A stretch of 64,000 nt of DNA from Aeromonas allosaccharophila (GCF_000819685.1 NZ_CDBR01000017.1:62001-126000); one strand, 5' to 3'; shown: positions 47,205 through 57,122, counted from the stretch's first letter. Notes: generated from the sequence alone by a model not told the origin. A program made the numbers and translations.

Positions 47205-47950
47205 GTTTCGTCGTCGTTATTCCTGCCCGCTATGCGTCAACCCGTCTGCCGGGCAAGCCGCTGGCGGATATCCATGGCAAGCCCATGGTGCAACACGTGG
47301 TGGAGAAGGCCCTGCAGTCGGGTGCCGATCGGGTGATTGTCGCCACTGACGATGCCCGGGTGCAGCAGGCGCTGCAGGCCACCGGCGTCGAGGTGTGCAT
47401 GACTTCACCGGATCACCAGTCCGGCACCGAGCGTCTGGCCGAGGTGTGCCGTCACTACGGCTTTGCCGCCGATACCATCATCGTCAACGTGCAGGGGGAT
47501 GAGCCACTCATTCCGCCCGCCATCATTCGTCAGGTAGCGGACAATCTGGCCGCCGCCACGGCGCCGATGGCGACCTTGTCGGTGCCGATCAAGGATGCCG
47601 AAGAGGCGTTTAATCCCAATGCCGTCAAGGTAGTGACTGACAAGGATGGCTACGCCCTCTACTTCAGTCGCGCCAGCATTCCCTGGGATCGGGATCGCTT
47701 TGCCAACAGTCACGAGCAAATTGGTGACCACTACCAGCGCCATATCGGCATCTATGCCTATCGCGCCGGATTTATCCAGCGTTATGTGGACTGGGCGCCC
47801 AGCGTGCTGGAGCAGGTCGAGGCGCTGGAGCAACTGCGGGTGCTCTGGTATGGGGAGAAGATCCACGTCGCCCAGGCGTTTGAAGCGCCGCCGGTGGGAG
47901 TAGATACCCAGGCAGATCTGGAGAAGGTGCGCGCATTTTTGGCCAAGTGA
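47201..47950 (+). CDS. kdsB: KdsB, CMP-KDO synthetase
   Basis: 249 residues. Nucleotidyltransferase start [20 protein letters not shown] and the [13 protein letters not shown] block. Activates KDO with CTP for LPS inner core. Completes the msbA-lpxK-ycaR-kdsB envelope operon. Confidence 0.95.
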   Translation: MSFVVVIPARYASTRLPGKPLADIHGKPMVQHVVEKALQSGADRVIVATDDARVQQALQATGVEVCMTSPDHQSGTERLAEVCRHYGFAADTIIVNVQGDEPLIPPAIIRQVADNLAAATAPMATLSVPIKDAEEAFNPNAVKVVTDKDGYALYFSRASIPWDRDRFANSHEQIGDHYQRHIGIYAYRAGFIQRYVDWAPSVLEQVEALEQLRVLWYGEKIHVAQAFEAPPVGVDTQADLEKVRAFLAK

Positions 47951-47972
47951 TGGCCACTGCACGAAAGTCATG

Positions 47973-48006
47973 AAAAACGGTGTCGCAAGGTACCGTTTTT
48001 TGTTTT
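47973..48006 (+). terminator. Terminator after kdsB
   Basis: AAAAACGGT / ACCGTTTTT stem with 10-base loop, followed by TGTTTTG. Confidence 0.75.
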
Positions 48007-48075
48007 GAAAATTTATATAATTATTTGATTTTAAACGCTAAACATGGGTTTTCTCAAACTTTTGGCGCGCATGGT

Positions 48076-48103
48076 TTGCCAAAGCGACGAGTTTGGTTAT
48101 GAT
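48076..48103 (+). promoter_or_regulatory. Likely sigma70 promoter of uvrY
   Basis: TTGCCA (48076-48081), 16-base spacer, TATGAT (48098-48103), 61 bases before the GTG start. Confidence 0.5.
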
Positions 48104-48163
48104 GCAAGACGCCCTGTTAACCCTAACTGGGCGGCTAAAACGAGATAAAAACGGGGTGTTTGG

Positions 48164-48808
48164 GTGATAAATGTATTCCTGGTCGATGATCATGAGCTGG
48201 TGCGTACAGGGATAAGACGCATTCTTGAAGATGTACGCGGGATCAAGGTGGTGGGCGAGGCACAGAGCGGCGAGACCGCAGTTACGTTCTGTCGCCAGCA
48301 CCATCCGGACGTGATCCTGATGGACATGAACATGCCGGGTATTGGTGGTCTGGAAGCAACCCGCAAAATTCTGCGGATCCGCCCCGATGTGCGCATCATA
48401 GTGCTGACCATTCATTCAGAAAATCCGTTCCCCACCAAGGTGATGCAGGCGGGCGCCGCCGGTTACCTGACCAAGGGAGCAGCCCCTGACGAGATGATCC
48501 AGGCGATCCGGCTGGTGCACTCCGGTCAGCGTTACATCTCCCCGGAGATTGCCCAGCAGATGGCCCTCAGCCAGTTTGCCTCCGCTGACGAGAATCCCTT
48601 CAAGTCCCTTTCCGAGCGCGAGCTGCAGATCATGATGATGATCACCAAGGGGCAGAAGGTGACCGAGATCTCCGAGCAGCTCAACCTGAGCCCGAAGACG
48701 GTCAACAGCTACCGCTATCGTCTGTTCAGCAAACTGGGGATCAACGGTGACGTGGAACTGACCCATCTGGCCATTCGCTATGGCATGCTGGATGCCGATA
48801 CCCTGTAA
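48164..48808 (+). CDS. uvrY: UvrY, response regulator (BarA/UvrY)
   Basis: 214 residues, starts at GTG. Receiver domain with Asp54 (VILMDMNMPG), then a LuxR HTH (LSERELQIMMMITKGQKVTEI). Called GacA/SirA/LetA elsewhere; activates csrB/C-type sRNAs. Synteny with uvrC is the same as in E. coli. Confidence 0.95.
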   Translation: MINVFLVDDHELVRTGIRRILEDVRGIKVVGEAQSGETAVTFCRQHHPDVILMDMNMPGIGGLEATRKILRIRPDVRIIVLTIHSENPFPTKVMQAGAAGYLTKGAAPDEMIQAIRLVHSGQRYISPEIAQQMALSQFASADENPFKSLSERELQIMMMITKGQKVTEISEQLNLSPKTVNSYRYRLFSKLGINGDVELTHLAIRYGMLDADTL

Positions 48809-48827
48809 TCAGGTGGCGTGTGGTCAC

Positions 48828-48851
48828 AAAGGCGGCGAGTGCCGCCTTTTT
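48828..48851 (+). terminator. Terminator after uvrY
   Basis: AAAGGCGGC / GCCGCCTTT stem with GAGT loop and TTG. Confidence 0.75.
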
Positions 48852-48935
48852 GCTTTTCTGCCCCTTTGCTTTTCAGGCGGCGGGGGCAGTATGCTCTGAC
48901 CGTCAATTTTTGCCTTTGTGTGAGCCGAGTAGCTG

Positions 48936-50789
48936 ATGACCCTCTCTCCCGAACCTCTCTTCGACAGCAAGGCGTTTCTGAGCGCAGTCACCCATCAGAG
49001 CGGCGTTTACCGCATGTATGACAGCGGTGGCACCGTGATCTATGTCGGCAAGGCCAAGGATCTGAAAAAGCGGCTCGCCTCCTACTTTCGCACCAACGTC
49101 GATAGCATCAAGACCCGCACCCTGGTGCGCCAGATCGCCGATATCCAGGTCACCGTCACCCACACCGAGACCGAGGCCTTGATCCTCGAACACAACCTGA
49201 TCAAGCAGTACCAGCCCCGCTACAACGTGTTGCTGCGGGACGACAAATCCTACCCCTGGATCATCATCACCGCGCACCAGCATCCGCGCATCGGCGTGCA
49301 TCGTGGTGCGCGCAAGATCAAGGGAGAGTACTTCGGCCCGTATCCTTCTGGCGGCGCGGTACGCGAGAGCCTGCATTTGATGCAGAAAATCTTCCCGGTG
49401 CGCCAGTGCGAGGATGCGGTCTATGCCAACCGCACTCGCCCGTGCCTGCTCTATCAGCTCAAGCGTTGCGCCGGTCCTTGCGTACCCGGGCTGGTGAGTG
49501 AGGCCGAATATGCCCAGCAGGTGGAGCTGGCCAAGCTGTTTCTGGCGGGCAAGAACCAGCAGGTGATTGGCGAGCTGGTAGGCAAGATGGAGTCCGCCAG
49601 CGGCGATCTGCGCTTTGAAGAGGCGGCCCGCTATCGGGATCAGATCCTGGCGCTGCGCCGGGTCACCGAGCAGCAGTCGGTGAGCGGCAACGTGCTGGAC
49701 GAGCTCGACGTGGTGGGGGTGGCCTTCCAGCAAGGTGCGGCCTGCATCCACGTGCTCTTTATCCGTCAGGGCAAGGTGCTGGGCTCGCGCAGCTACTTCC
49801 CGAAAGTACCGGCCGACACCCAGCTTGACGAGGTAGTGCAATCCTTCCTGCTGCAGTTCTATCTGTCGGGTCAGGGGGGGCGGCAGATCCCGAGCGAGGT
49901 GCTGCTCGATGTGGCCCTCGAGGACGAGAGCGTCATCGCCGAGACCCTGAGCCAGACTGCAGGTTACAAGGTGCGGGTGGTGAGCCGTACCCGCGCCGAG
50001 CGGGCCCGCTTTATCAAGCTTGCCTCCATCAACGCCGAGACGGCGCTGCGCTCGCGGCTTGCTCACAAGAGTACGATGACTGCTCGCTACGATCAGCTGG
50101 AAGCGCTGCTGGAGCTGGAGCGCCCGATCGCCCGCATGGAGTGTTTCGATATCTCCCACACCATGGGGGAGCGCACGGTGGCCTCTTGCGTGGTGTTCAA
50201 CCGGGAGGGGCCGCTCTCATCGGAATATCGTCGTTTCAACATTGACGGCATCACCGGTGGTGATGACTACGCGGCGATGGAGCAGGCGCTGGAGCGCCGC
50301 TTTGGCAAGCAGCAGGAGCCGGACAAGGTGCCGGACGTACTGTTTATTGACGGCGGCCTTGGCCAGTTGCGTCGCGCCGAAGAGATCCTGGCCCGTCAGC
50401 TGGAGTTCCTCGGCGGCAAATACCCGCTGCTGGTGGGGATTGCCAAAGGGGTTACCCGCAAGGCGGGGCTGGAGACCCTTATCATGGGGGAGAGCCACGA
50501 AGAGCTGCATTTGCCGGCAGATATGCCCGCTTTGCACCTTATTCAGCATATTCGCGATGAATCCCACCGTTTTGCCATTACCGGCCACCGGGCGCGGCGT
50601 GCCAAGGCCCGCACCAGCAGCAGTCTGGAGGATATTCCGGGGGTGGGCCCGAAACGGCGGCAGGCACTGCTCAAATATCTGGGCGGCCTGCAGGAGGTCA
50701 AAAAGGCGAGCGTGGATGAACTGGCCAAGGTACCCGGCATCAGTCAGGAGCTGGCCCAGACCATCCACGATGGCTTGCACGGCGCCTGA
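48936..50789 (+). CDS. uvrC: UvrC, excinuclease ABC subunit C
   Basis: 617 residues. GIY-YIG domain ([20 protein letters not shown]), a four-Cys region with [16 protein letters not shown] motif ([15 protein letters not shown]), a 5'-incision RNaseH-like domain with FIDGGLGQL and a C-terminal HhH2 region ([18 protein letters not shown]). Makes both incisions in nucleotide excision repair. Confidence 0.96.
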   Translation: MTLSPEPLFDSKAFLSAVTHQSGVYRMYDSGGTVIYVGKAKDLKKRLASYFRTNVDSIKTRTLVRQIADIQVTVTHTETEALILEHNLIKQYQPRYNVLLRDDKSYPWIIITAHQHPRIGVHRGARKIKGEYFGPYPSGGAVRESLHLMQKIFPVRQCEDAVYANRTRPCLLYQLKRCAGPCVPGLVSEAEYAQQVELAKLFLAGKNQQVIGELVGKMESASGDLRFEEAARYRDQILALRRVTEQQSVSGNVLDELDVVGVAFQQGAACIHVLFIRQGKVLGSRSYFPKVPADTQLDEVVQSFLLQFYLSGQGGRQIPSEVLLDVALEDESVIAETLSQTAGYKVRVVSRTRAERARFIKLASINAETALRSRLAHKSTMTARYDQLEALLELERPIARMECFDISHTMGERTVASCVVFNREGPLSSEYRRFNIDGITGGDDYAAMEQALERRFGKQQEPDKVPDVLFIDGGLGQLRRAEEILARQLEFLGGKYPLLVGIAKGVTRKAGLETLIMGESHEELHLPADMPALHLIQHIRDESHRFAITGHRARRAKARTSSSLEDIPGVGPKRRQALLKYLGGLQEVKKASVDELAKVPGISQELAQTIHDGLHGA

Positions 50790-51000
50790 ACAGCTTTTAG
50801 GCGCAGCCAGCAGCCAGGAAAAATCGCTAACTCCTTGATGCACAAGAGCCGTGACGCGGGGGGGCCGTAAATGCCATAATGGCCCCGCATCTTGAGAAGA
50901 TTGATGGATTAAGAAGACCAGGACGGGCGCCAGTGCGGTTGCATCGCAAATCGGCTTTGGCGCACTATGTAGCGACGTACAAGAAGTGGCTGAAAAAATA

Positions 51001-51555
51001 ATGACAAACATACCTAACCTGTTGACGTTTTTCCGGATTTTGCTCATTCCCGTCTTCGTCATCCTGTTCTATCTGCCTTACCAATGGTCCTATCTGGCGG
51101 CTGCCCTCATCTTTATTCTGGCCGCTGCCACCGACTGGTTTGATGGCTATCTGGCTCGCAAGCTCAATCAGTCCACCGCCTTTGGCGCCTTCCTCGACCC
51201 GGTTGCCGACAAGATCATGGTCGCCGCCGCACTGGTGGTTATCGTCGAACACTACAACACCATCTGGGTCACCATCCCCGCCATGACCATGATTGGCCGG
51301 GAGATCATCATCTCTGCCCTGCGTGAATGGATGGCCGAACTGGGCAAACGCTCCTCGGTGGCGGTCAGCTGGATTGGCAAGTGGAAGACCATGATCCAGA
51401 TGGTGTCGCTCACCGGTCTGATTTGGCAATACAACGTCTGGATGGTGTGGCTCGCCTACGTGATGCTCTATGTCGCCACCGTGCTCACCTTCTGGTCGAT
51501 GTTCCAGTACATGAAGGCGGCCTGGGGCGATCTGACCCACCACGCCAAGCTGTGA
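51001..51555 (+). CDS. pgsA: PgsA, phosphatidylglycerophosphate synthase
   Basis: 184 residues from ATG 51001. CDP-alcohol phosphatidyltransferase motif [20 protein letters not shown] followed by LDPVADK (D-G-A-R...G...D...D). Multispan membrane protein. Makes PGP from CDP-diacylglycerol and G3P. Confidence 0.95.
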   Translation: MTNIPNLLTFFRILLIPVFVILFYLPYQWSYLAAALIFILAAATDWFDGYLARKLNQSTAFGAFLDPVADKIMVAAALVVIVEHYNTIWVTIPAMTMIGREIIISALREWMAELGKRSSVAVSWIGKWKTMIQMVSLTGLIWQYNVWMVWLAYVMLYVATVLTFWSMFQYMKAAWGDLTHHAKL

Positions 51556-51674
51556 GTCACCCGCGCCGCAAGGTGAGGTTTCCGCTGATTTGAGGCAGAA
51601 AACGGCCAAAGGCGCTAAAACTGTTCAAAAAGGGCAAAAAATGCCCGAACGATCAGGTAATTGAATATTTCTGG

Positions 51675-51702
51675 TTGACTGGGCGAGGAACATCGCTAGA
51701 AT
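51675..51702 (+). promoter_or_regulatory. Promoter of the tRNA operon
   Basis: TTGACT (51675-51680), 16-base spacer, TAGAAT (51697-51702), then a GC-rich discriminator GCGTCC, as in stringently controlled stable RNA promoters. Confidence 0.65.
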
Positions 51703-51736
51703 GCGTCCTCGTAGTCAGGCAGTCAGCCAGACCAAT

Positions 51737-51812
<76 letters not shown>

Positions 51813-51847
51813 AATTCAGACAATAGAGAGCCAACTCTCTTTTGCAT

Positions 51848-51921
51848 GGCGCGTTAGCAAAGCGGTTATGCAGCGGATTGCAAATCCGTTTAGTCCGGTT
51901 CGACTCCGGAACGTGCCTCCA
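51848..51921 (+). tRNA. cysT: tRNA-Cys (GCA)
   Basis: 74 bases with CCA. Acceptor GGCGCGT / ACGTGCC, anticodon loop TTGCAAA. Confidence 0.96.
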
Positions 51922-51962
51922 TATTGACAAGCCCGCCACGCGAGCTTGATACCGATTGCGGT

Positions 51963-52049
51963 GCCCGAGTGGTGAAATCGGTAGACACAAGGGATTTAAA
52001 ATCCCTCGCTTTTCGAGGCGTGCCGGTTCGATTCCGGCCTCGGGCACCA
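51963..52049 (+). tRNA. leuZ: tRNA-Leu (TAA), island attachment site
   Basis: 87 bases with CCA. Acceptor GCCCGAG / CTCGGGC, anticodon loop TTTAAAA (anticodon TAA), long variable arm CGCTT-TTCG-AGGCG, T-loop TTCGATT. Its 3' part is repeated at 59898-59956, marking it as the integration site of island 1. Confidence 0.97.
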
Positions 52050-52107
52050 TTAAGTTTATGATTTTAAAAGAAATTTTTTGATTTAGTCAGTGCGAGTCGA
52101 CATCTTC

Positions 52108-52123
52108 TAGGCGCAATTAGGCG
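52108..52123 (+). promoter_or_regulatory. Left integrase arm-type repeats (TAGGCG)
   Basis: TAGGCG at 52108-52113 and 52118-52123, 15 bases before the integrase start. The same hexamer occurs three times near the right end. Confidence 0.45.
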
Positions 52124-52136
52124 GAGAGGTGTTGAA

Positions 52137-53162
52137 ATGGCTAAAGTTCAAGAACGAAAAGGCGCAAAAGGAAAAACCTACCGTGTGGAGTTCATGCGGG
52201 AGGGTTCTCGTGTATCTAAAACATTCAGACTGAAAAAAGAGGCCGAGAAGTTCGCGGCACTTATCACCCTCAATGCTGACTTGGCTGGAACACTGGCTAA
52301 TGTCACGCTCAATACTCTATCCCTCCAAAACGCCATAGCTGAGTACCTCGATCAGCACACCGGAAAAGACCCTAACGTTAAAGGGCGTCTCAATTGGTGG
52401 GTCGGTGCGATTGGTGCCGACAAGCTAATCGGTAAAATCACAAAACAAGACGTTAAAAAGTGCTTACAGTCGATGCTTGATGATGGCATGGCTACGGCTA
52501 CCCATAATCGGTACAAGTCAGCGCTATCTTCTGTGTTCGAGTTCATAAACGATCGCTATGACTGCCAGCACAACCCCGCCCGCCAAATAAAGCAAATCAA
52601 AGAAGCCCGGCAACGTGAGCGATTCGCATCCCGTGAGGAACTGGAGCGACTATTAGCAGCTTGCAAGGTCAGCCAGTGGGAGCGCCTGCACTTACTTGTG
52701 CTTCTAGCCGTGAGCACTGGAGCGCGTCGGTCTGAGCTTCTGGGACTACGCTGGAGCGCTATCAACTTCCAAGATAAGACGGCATATCTGAGCGATACCA
52801 AAAACGGCTCTGATCGTGTTCTGCCACTGACTGACGATTGTCTAAACGAGCTTGCAGCCTTCCGAGAGGTTGGTAATGGCTGGCTATTCCCTCACCCTGA
52901 TGATTCTCTATTCCCGTTCAAATACTTCGATAAGCATTGGTACGCAGCACTGGCAGAGGCCGAGATCACCGGGTTGGTGTTCCACGGTTTACGCCACACG
53001 ACTGGAAGCTACCTTGCTATGAGTGGGGTTCCGCTTTCCGTGATCAAAGAAGTTCTCGGTCATAAAACCATCCTCACAACTCAGCGCTACATTCACCACA
53101 GCACGGAGAACAAAAAACGTGCGATTGACGAGGTTTTTGGCCAGTTAATAAATAAGGGGTAA
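52137..53162 (+). CDS. Tyrosine integrase of island 1
   Basis: 341 residues. N-terminal arm-binding Lys-rich region (AKVQERKGAKGKTYRVEF), SAM-like core-binding domain (60-150), and catalytic domain with Arg197/198 (TGARRSELLGLRW), His283-x-x-Arg286 (HGLRH), His309 (LGHK) and Tyr318 (TQRYIHH). 87 bases after tRNA-Leu and in the same direction, as expected for a tRNA-site integrase. All catalytic residues are present, so it is likely active. Confidence 0.93.
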   Translation: MAKVQERKGAKGKTYRVEFMREGSRVSKTFRLKKEAEKFAALITLNADLAGTLANVTLNTLSLQNAIAEYLDQHTGKDPNVKGRLNWWVGAIGADKLIGKITKQDVKKCLQSMLDDGMATATHNRYKSALSSVFEFINDRYDCQHNPARQIKQIKEARQRERFASREELERLLAACKVSQWERLHLLVLLAVSTGARRSELLGLRWSAINFQDKTAYLSDTKNGSDRVLPLTDDCLNELAAFREVGNGWLFPHPDDSLFPFKYFDKHWYAALAEAEITGLVFHGLRHTTGSYLAMSGVPLSVIKEVLGHKTILTTQRYIHHSTENKKRAIDEVFGQLINKG

Positions 53163-53355
53163 AGGATAATAATCTGAAATTCTTTTTTAATTTATAGAAA
53201 AAGCTGAAAAGTATTTATTTAAAATAAAAATACATCCTTTTAATTCTTATAAATGTTGGCATCTTGTATATGAGAGTGACTTAGCTATATATTGGCTAAG
53301 TCGATTCGCACTGATAAGCATTAAATTAATTAAATCACTCAATGTTGGAGGGGTT

Positions 53356-53568
53356 ATGAACAATAATATACAAGAGCTGGCAATGAATATTGAAAATTGG
53401 ATTCCGATCCGGCAGGCCAATATCCCAGGTATGAACTATCAAGTGCTAACTCGTCTGTTACGACTTCGTCATACTGATCCCAAAATGGCGAAGTGCGTAT
53501 GTGAAATAGGAAATCGTATTTTTGTGAATAAGCATCTTTTGGGACTCTGGATGGCAGGTGAGCTGTGA
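53356..53568 (+). CDS. Small excisionase-like DNA-binding protein
   Basis: 70 residues. ATG after a strong GGAGGGG site. The segment WIPIRQANIPGMNYQVLTRL looks like a winged-HTH excisionase or AlpA-type fold; CVCEIGNRIFVNKHLLGLW forms the second half. Likely directs excision or regulates the island. Family is inferred. Confidence 0.5.
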   Translation: MNNNIQELAMNIENWIPIRQANIPGMNYQVLTRLLRLRHTDPKMAKCVCEIGNRIFVNKHLLGLWMAGEL

Positions 53569-53575
53569 GCATGAA

Positions 53576-53617
53576 AAAGGGCTCCAATGTCTTCAACACT
53601 TGAGCCCTTTAGCCTTT
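53576..53617 (+). terminator. Terminator after small protein
   Basis: AAAGGGCTC / GAGCCCTTT stem with a 17-base loop, then AGCCTTTT. Confidence 0.6.
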
Positions 53618-53702
53618 TAATTATGCGTCCACATTATCAAAAGGTTTTATTAATTCCCAGCGCTTTGGTGAGCGTTGGTTTGCATAAAAAACAGGAAACA
53701 TT

Positions 53703-54986
53703 ATGCATGTAAATAATATTAAAAAAATAAATGAAAGTCAAGGTGATGAGCCTCAGCTTAAAATTGAACCTGCACAGGTTGATCAGTTGATAGAATATCC
53801 CGACCTGAGCAAAAGCAAACGCCCCAAGCCATTGGCAACGAGTAGTAACTTAGTCACCTTGCTCAAACACATAGGTCTTGAAATAGCAAAAAATCAGATG
53901 AGCATGAATCTGGACGTTAAGCAGAATGGTGTGATCGTTGAGCCGTCTTATGAAAATCTAAAATCGATACTTATTGACGAATGTTCTAAGTCTGGCCTGT
54001 CGATAGCAGTCATTGAGCATCACTTAGTGGCTATTGGTGAACGTGCTAGCTATCACCCAGTCGCCGCCGCACTTGATGGCCTGTGCTGGGATGGTGTAGA
54101 GCGTGTACAGCGAGTGCTTGATTGTATGCCCTGCACTGATCCCATGATGAGGAATAGCATAATGAAAAAGTGGCTTATTAGCGCCATCGCGGCAGTGTTC
54201 GAGCAACACTTTTCATCAAAGCTAGTGCCAGTATTGAAGGGTGGCCAGTCTACATATAAATCTACATTTTTGAGTCGAGTATGTTCCATCGTGGCGGGTA
54301 GTTTTCTGCCTGAAAGCCCCCTTGATCCAGAGAATAAGGACAATCTGATTACTGTTACAGGTCACCATATTGTTGAGCTATCCGAGCTTGAACGCTCCAC
54401 GAGGAAAGAAGTTGGGGCCGTCAAGGCATTCATTACCAAGGATGTGGACAATTTTCGACCTCCTTATGGACGGGTAGCAATTAAAAAAAAGCGCAGGACC
54501 GTAATGATCGGAACAGTCAATAATGATGAGTTCTTAAAAGATATCTCTGGAAATAGCCGATTTACGGTCATTGAGGTGACAGGAAAAATAAGCCTCGATG
54601 ACGTAAATGAAATTCTAGGCTATTCGTATAACAACGGTAGGGTTCGCCAGACGGACAGAGGACAACTCCTACAATTTTGGCTTGAAGTAAAACATTGGTA
54701 TGACACCGGTTTAGGATGGATTCTTAATGAATCAGAGCTAAAATCATCTGAGCATAACAACATACAATATATGATTAAAGGCGATTATTATCATATTATT
54801 ATGGAGAAAATAGATGTCTGGTGGAAAGATGATTACATGGGTATCAGTGCATCTGAAATTGCAGGGCTGCTTGGGCTGAATGCCAGCTATGCAGGAAAAA
54901 TCGGCAAAGACCTAGCTCAACTTACTAAAGATGGAGTGTTAAAGTCCGGGGAAGGCCGAGACCGAAGGAAATATTTTAAAGCCTGA
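53703..54986 (+). CDS. VapE-domain ATPase (replication-type)
   Basis: 427 residues. Middle part is VapE-like: LDGLCWDGVERVQRVLDCMP, a P-loop GGQSTYKST (180-188; usual form GxQGxGKST), NLITVTGHHIVELSELER and VKAFITKDVDNFRPPYGR. VapE-domain ATPases drive replication in phage satellites and islands, but the normal primase partner is absent here. C-terminal residues 350-427 look like a winged-helix DNA-binding segment (GISASEIAGLLGLNASYAGK). Confidence 0.82.
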   Translation: MHVNNIKKINESQGDEPQLKIEPAQVDQLIEYPDLSKSKRPKPLATSSNLVTLLKHIGLEIAKNQMSMNLDVKQNGVIVEPSYENLKSILIDECSKSGLSIAVIEHHLVAIGERASYHPVAAALDGLCWDGVERVQRVLDCMPCTDPMMRNSIMKKWLISAIAAVFEQHFSSKLVPVLKGGQSTYKSTFLSRVCSIVAGSFLPESPLDPENKDNLITVTGHHIVELSELERSTRKEVGAVKAFITKDVDNFRPPYGRVAIKKKRRTVMIGTVNNDEFLKDISGNSRFTVIEVTGKISLDDVNEILGYSYNNGRVRQTDRGQLLQFWLEVKHWYDTGLGWILNESELKSSEHNNIQYMIKGDYYHIIMEKIDVWWKDDYMGISASEIAGLLGLNASYAGKIGKDLAQLTKDGVLKSGEGRDRRKYFKA

Positions 54987-55002
54987 TAATGTTTTAATTT
55001 TT

Positions 55003-55029
55003 AGCCCATTATTAATGGGCTCTTTTTTT
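55003..55029 (+). terminator. Terminator after VapE ATPase gene
   Basis: AGCCCATT / AATGGGCT stem followed by CTTTTTTTG. Confidence 0.75.
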
Positions 55030-55111
55030 GTGTTAGGTAACAGTACGTGATAGGAGAAAAATTTCACTATCACACCTTCAACCCTCGCCACATCTGGCTT
55101 TACTGATCTCG

Positions 55112-55277
55112 GTGACAGTGTGACAGTAGTTTCTAATAGAGTTAGTTTGATAGTAGGTAGGAGAGGGGGAAGAATATCAATGTGGGGGGATAGTAGTAAA
55201 AAACACTATTACACCGTCACTAACGTTAAGCAAAGTCAATAGTGGTACGACTTACAGCTAGATCACCACACTGTCAC
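55112..55277. repeat. Iteron-like GTGACAGT repeats
   Basis: GTGACAGT twice in tandem (55112-55127) and its inverse ACTGTCAC (55270-55277), with similar CCGTCAC at 55213-55219. Confidence 0.5.
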
Positions 55278-55451
55278 CATACTGCTACGCGTCGTCACCG
55301 TGCCGGTGCTGACATCTTAGCGTCGGACAACCCGATCTAATTAAACTTTCAATCCTATCCAAAACCGATCTGTGCCTTCCTATGTTTTGGGGCTCCTATT
55401 GTGCTGCCATCCAATTCTGGAGTTCGCCTGCTGTTCCCTAGCCCCGCAGGG

Positions 55452-55520
55452 CCGACGCTTATGCTGACGAGACCGAAGGGCGCGGCGAATAAGCATAGTC
55501 GGTCACTTGGTCACTTGGCT
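55452..55520 (+). other. Candidate oriT for the MobV-like relaxase
   Basis: Imperfect hairpin: CCGAC (55452) + TATGCT (55460) pair with AGCATA (55492) + GTCGG (55498), next to a GGTCACTT tandem repeat (55501 and 55510) and 70-90 bases before the relaxase gene. Confidence 0.45.
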
Positions 55521-55589
55521 TATATTTTAGCCCACACAATGGCGTTTTTGGAGTAGCGTGGGACGAGTTCAGACAGAGGAGAAGAATAT

Positions 55590-56918
55590 ATGGCGGGGTA
55601 TCAGTTTGCACACATTGATGGATATGCACGACAAGGGGGGAAGTCGAAGACTGGCCAAGTTATGTCTGCCCAACAGATAGCGGACGAGGCCGAGCGGAAA
55701 CCCGGTGCTCATCCGCATGTGAAAGTACCTCAGCAGCCTATCCAGTGGTTCGGAGTAACACCATCGGAGGCCGTACAGCAGGCTACAAAATGGGCGGAAC
55801 AGGCAGTGGATCCGAGGGGGAGAAAACTGAGGATCGATGGACTGTGTCTATGTGCTGGTGTGGTTAGTGTGCCAGAAAATTTGCCAGATGAGCTGTGGCC
55901 GGAATATCGCAATGAGATGATTCGCTATTTAAGAAAAAAGCACGGCGACAGACTTAAATCAGTGGTCGAGCATCTCGATGAGAAGTATCGGCACATCCAT
56001 TTTTATCTGGTGCCGATGTCTGGTGAGTCGTTCGGATCAGTGCATCCTGGAGTTGCCGCAGCGCGTGCTTCAGCAGCGCGAGGCGAGCGAAAAGGAATGC
56101 AAAATCGTGCGTACAAGGATGCCATGAGGTCTTGGCAAGACGAGATGTATACAGTGTCTAATAGCTTCGGCTTAGCTCGTATCGGACCGTGTCGGCGCAG
56201 GTTGTCCAGAGATGGGTGGAAAGCTGAGCAACGAGCACTGTCTGCTCATGCGGTGCTCATTAGGGCAAATAAGCCGAAGGGGCCGAGCATGCGGCGGATC
56301 AAAGAGATCATCGCCAGACAAGAGGTGGAGCATCGAACCGGGTTGTTGGGACGGGGTGATCCGCTTTACACCGAGGCTCAGCTATTGGCCGCGACCAAGG
56401 ATGCCGCTCTGTACGGATCTCGGAACATGGAGGAACAGAGTCAGGACCTGTTGGGAGAGGTGATCCTGCGGGCCACAGAAATTGAGGCCGCAGAGGCTAG
56501 AGTGGCCGAATTGGCTGCACAAGAAGCAGCGACAGCGTATCGCCTGGCCGAGGCTGCCGAGAGGGTTAAAGAGGCCGAAGAAAATGCAAGGGTGAGCATT
56601 GAGGCTTCTTTGCTGAAGGTCGAGCAGGCCAAGGTGATAGCGATAAGGGCCGAAAGCTGGGCCAAGCAAGCGGTCACAGTCATGGAGGAGCGCATGAGGA
56701 TGGTTTTGTCGCCTATCCTCACCGCATTTGCCGCGATTATCCGCGATCCCAGAACGATGGAGGCCAAGGCCGATGCGGATACCGCGATTGCTGCTTTATC
56801 AGAGTGGCGCCCACTTGCCGAAGAAATCCAGAAGGTGCTCTACCCCGTAGCGAAAGCAGCCAAAAAAACTAGCAAGGTCAGACAGGCCCTCGGGTTTGGG
56901 TCTGATCTTAATCCGTAG
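55590..56918 (+). CDS. MobV-family relaxase (Pre/Mob)
   Basis: 442 residues. Relaxase motif HLDEKYRHIHFYLVP (128-142), the HxDExxxHxH metal-binding three-His pattern of MobV/Pre proteins. Conserved N-terminal MAGYQFAHIDGYARQGGKSK. C-terminal half (285-390) is a coiled coil rich in Glu and Ala. Nicks DNA at oriT and starts transfer with help from a conjugative element. GAGGAG ribosome site. Confidence 0.85.
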   Translation: MAGYQFAHIDGYARQGGKSKTGQVMSAQQIADEAERKPGAHPHVKVPQQPIQWFGVTPSEAVQQATKWAEQAVDPRGRKLRIDGLCLCAGVVSVPENLPDELWPEYRNEMIRYLRKKHGDRLKSVVEHLDEKYRHIHFYLVPMSGESFGSVHPGVAAARASAARGERKGMQNRAYKDAMRSWQDEMYTVSNSFGLARIGPCRRRLSRDGWKAEQRALSAHAVLIRANKPKGPSMRRIKEIIARQEVEHRTGLLGRGDPLYTEAQLLAATKDAALYGSRNMEEQSQDLLGEVILRATEIEAAEARVAELAAQEAATAYRLAEAAERVKEAEENARVSIEASLLKVEQAKVIAIRAESWAKQAVTVMEERMRMVLSPILTAFAAIIRDPRTMEAKADADTAIAALSEWRPLAEEIQKVLYPVAKAAKKTSKVRQALGFGSDLNP

Positions 56919-56940
56919 AGGTCTGTTTAGTGTTTCGCTC

Positions 56941-57106
56941 GGCGTTGTTGCGTAATTCCAAAGCGGTACAGCCTTTTTCCTAGCGGCTGTTCCGCTTAGT
57001 TGGCCATCTGACGAGCAGGCATACCAAATCCTACCATCTTGTTCAGTGGCTTGATCCCAACCCGCACATCACTTTCCGTTCTAGAAATATCGTCCAGATA
57101 TGGTTA
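56941..57106 (-). mobile_element. Remnant of IS5-family element: transposase C-terminus plus end
   Basis: Minus-strand frame ends DDISRTESDVRVGIKPLNK then MVGFGMPARQMAN and a stop at 56996, a typical LNK...GMP transposase C-terminus. GGCGTTGTTGCGTAATTC at 56941-56958 resembles the IS5/IS903 terminal inverted repeat. The rest of the element is gone. Confidence 0.5.
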
Positions 57107-57122
57107 TCCAAAACTTTGCGGA

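Larger units (their letters stand above)
54987..55589. other. Noncoding repeat-rich region, candidate replication origin
   Basis: 603 bases with no supported gene between VapE ATPase and relaxase. Features: terminator at 55003; inverted GTGATAG/CTATCAC at 55047-55073; tandem GTGACAGT at 55112-55127 with inverted copy ACTGTCAC at 55270-55277; related CCGTCAC and GATAGT/ACTAT sequences; a candidate oriT at 55452-55520. Fits an iteron-like origin next to the VapE gene. Confidence 0.5.

Noticed and set aside
53703-54986. Reading the VapE gene as evidence for a full prophage
   Set aside because: No capsid, terminase, tail or lysis genes occur in the island; a relaxase is present instead.
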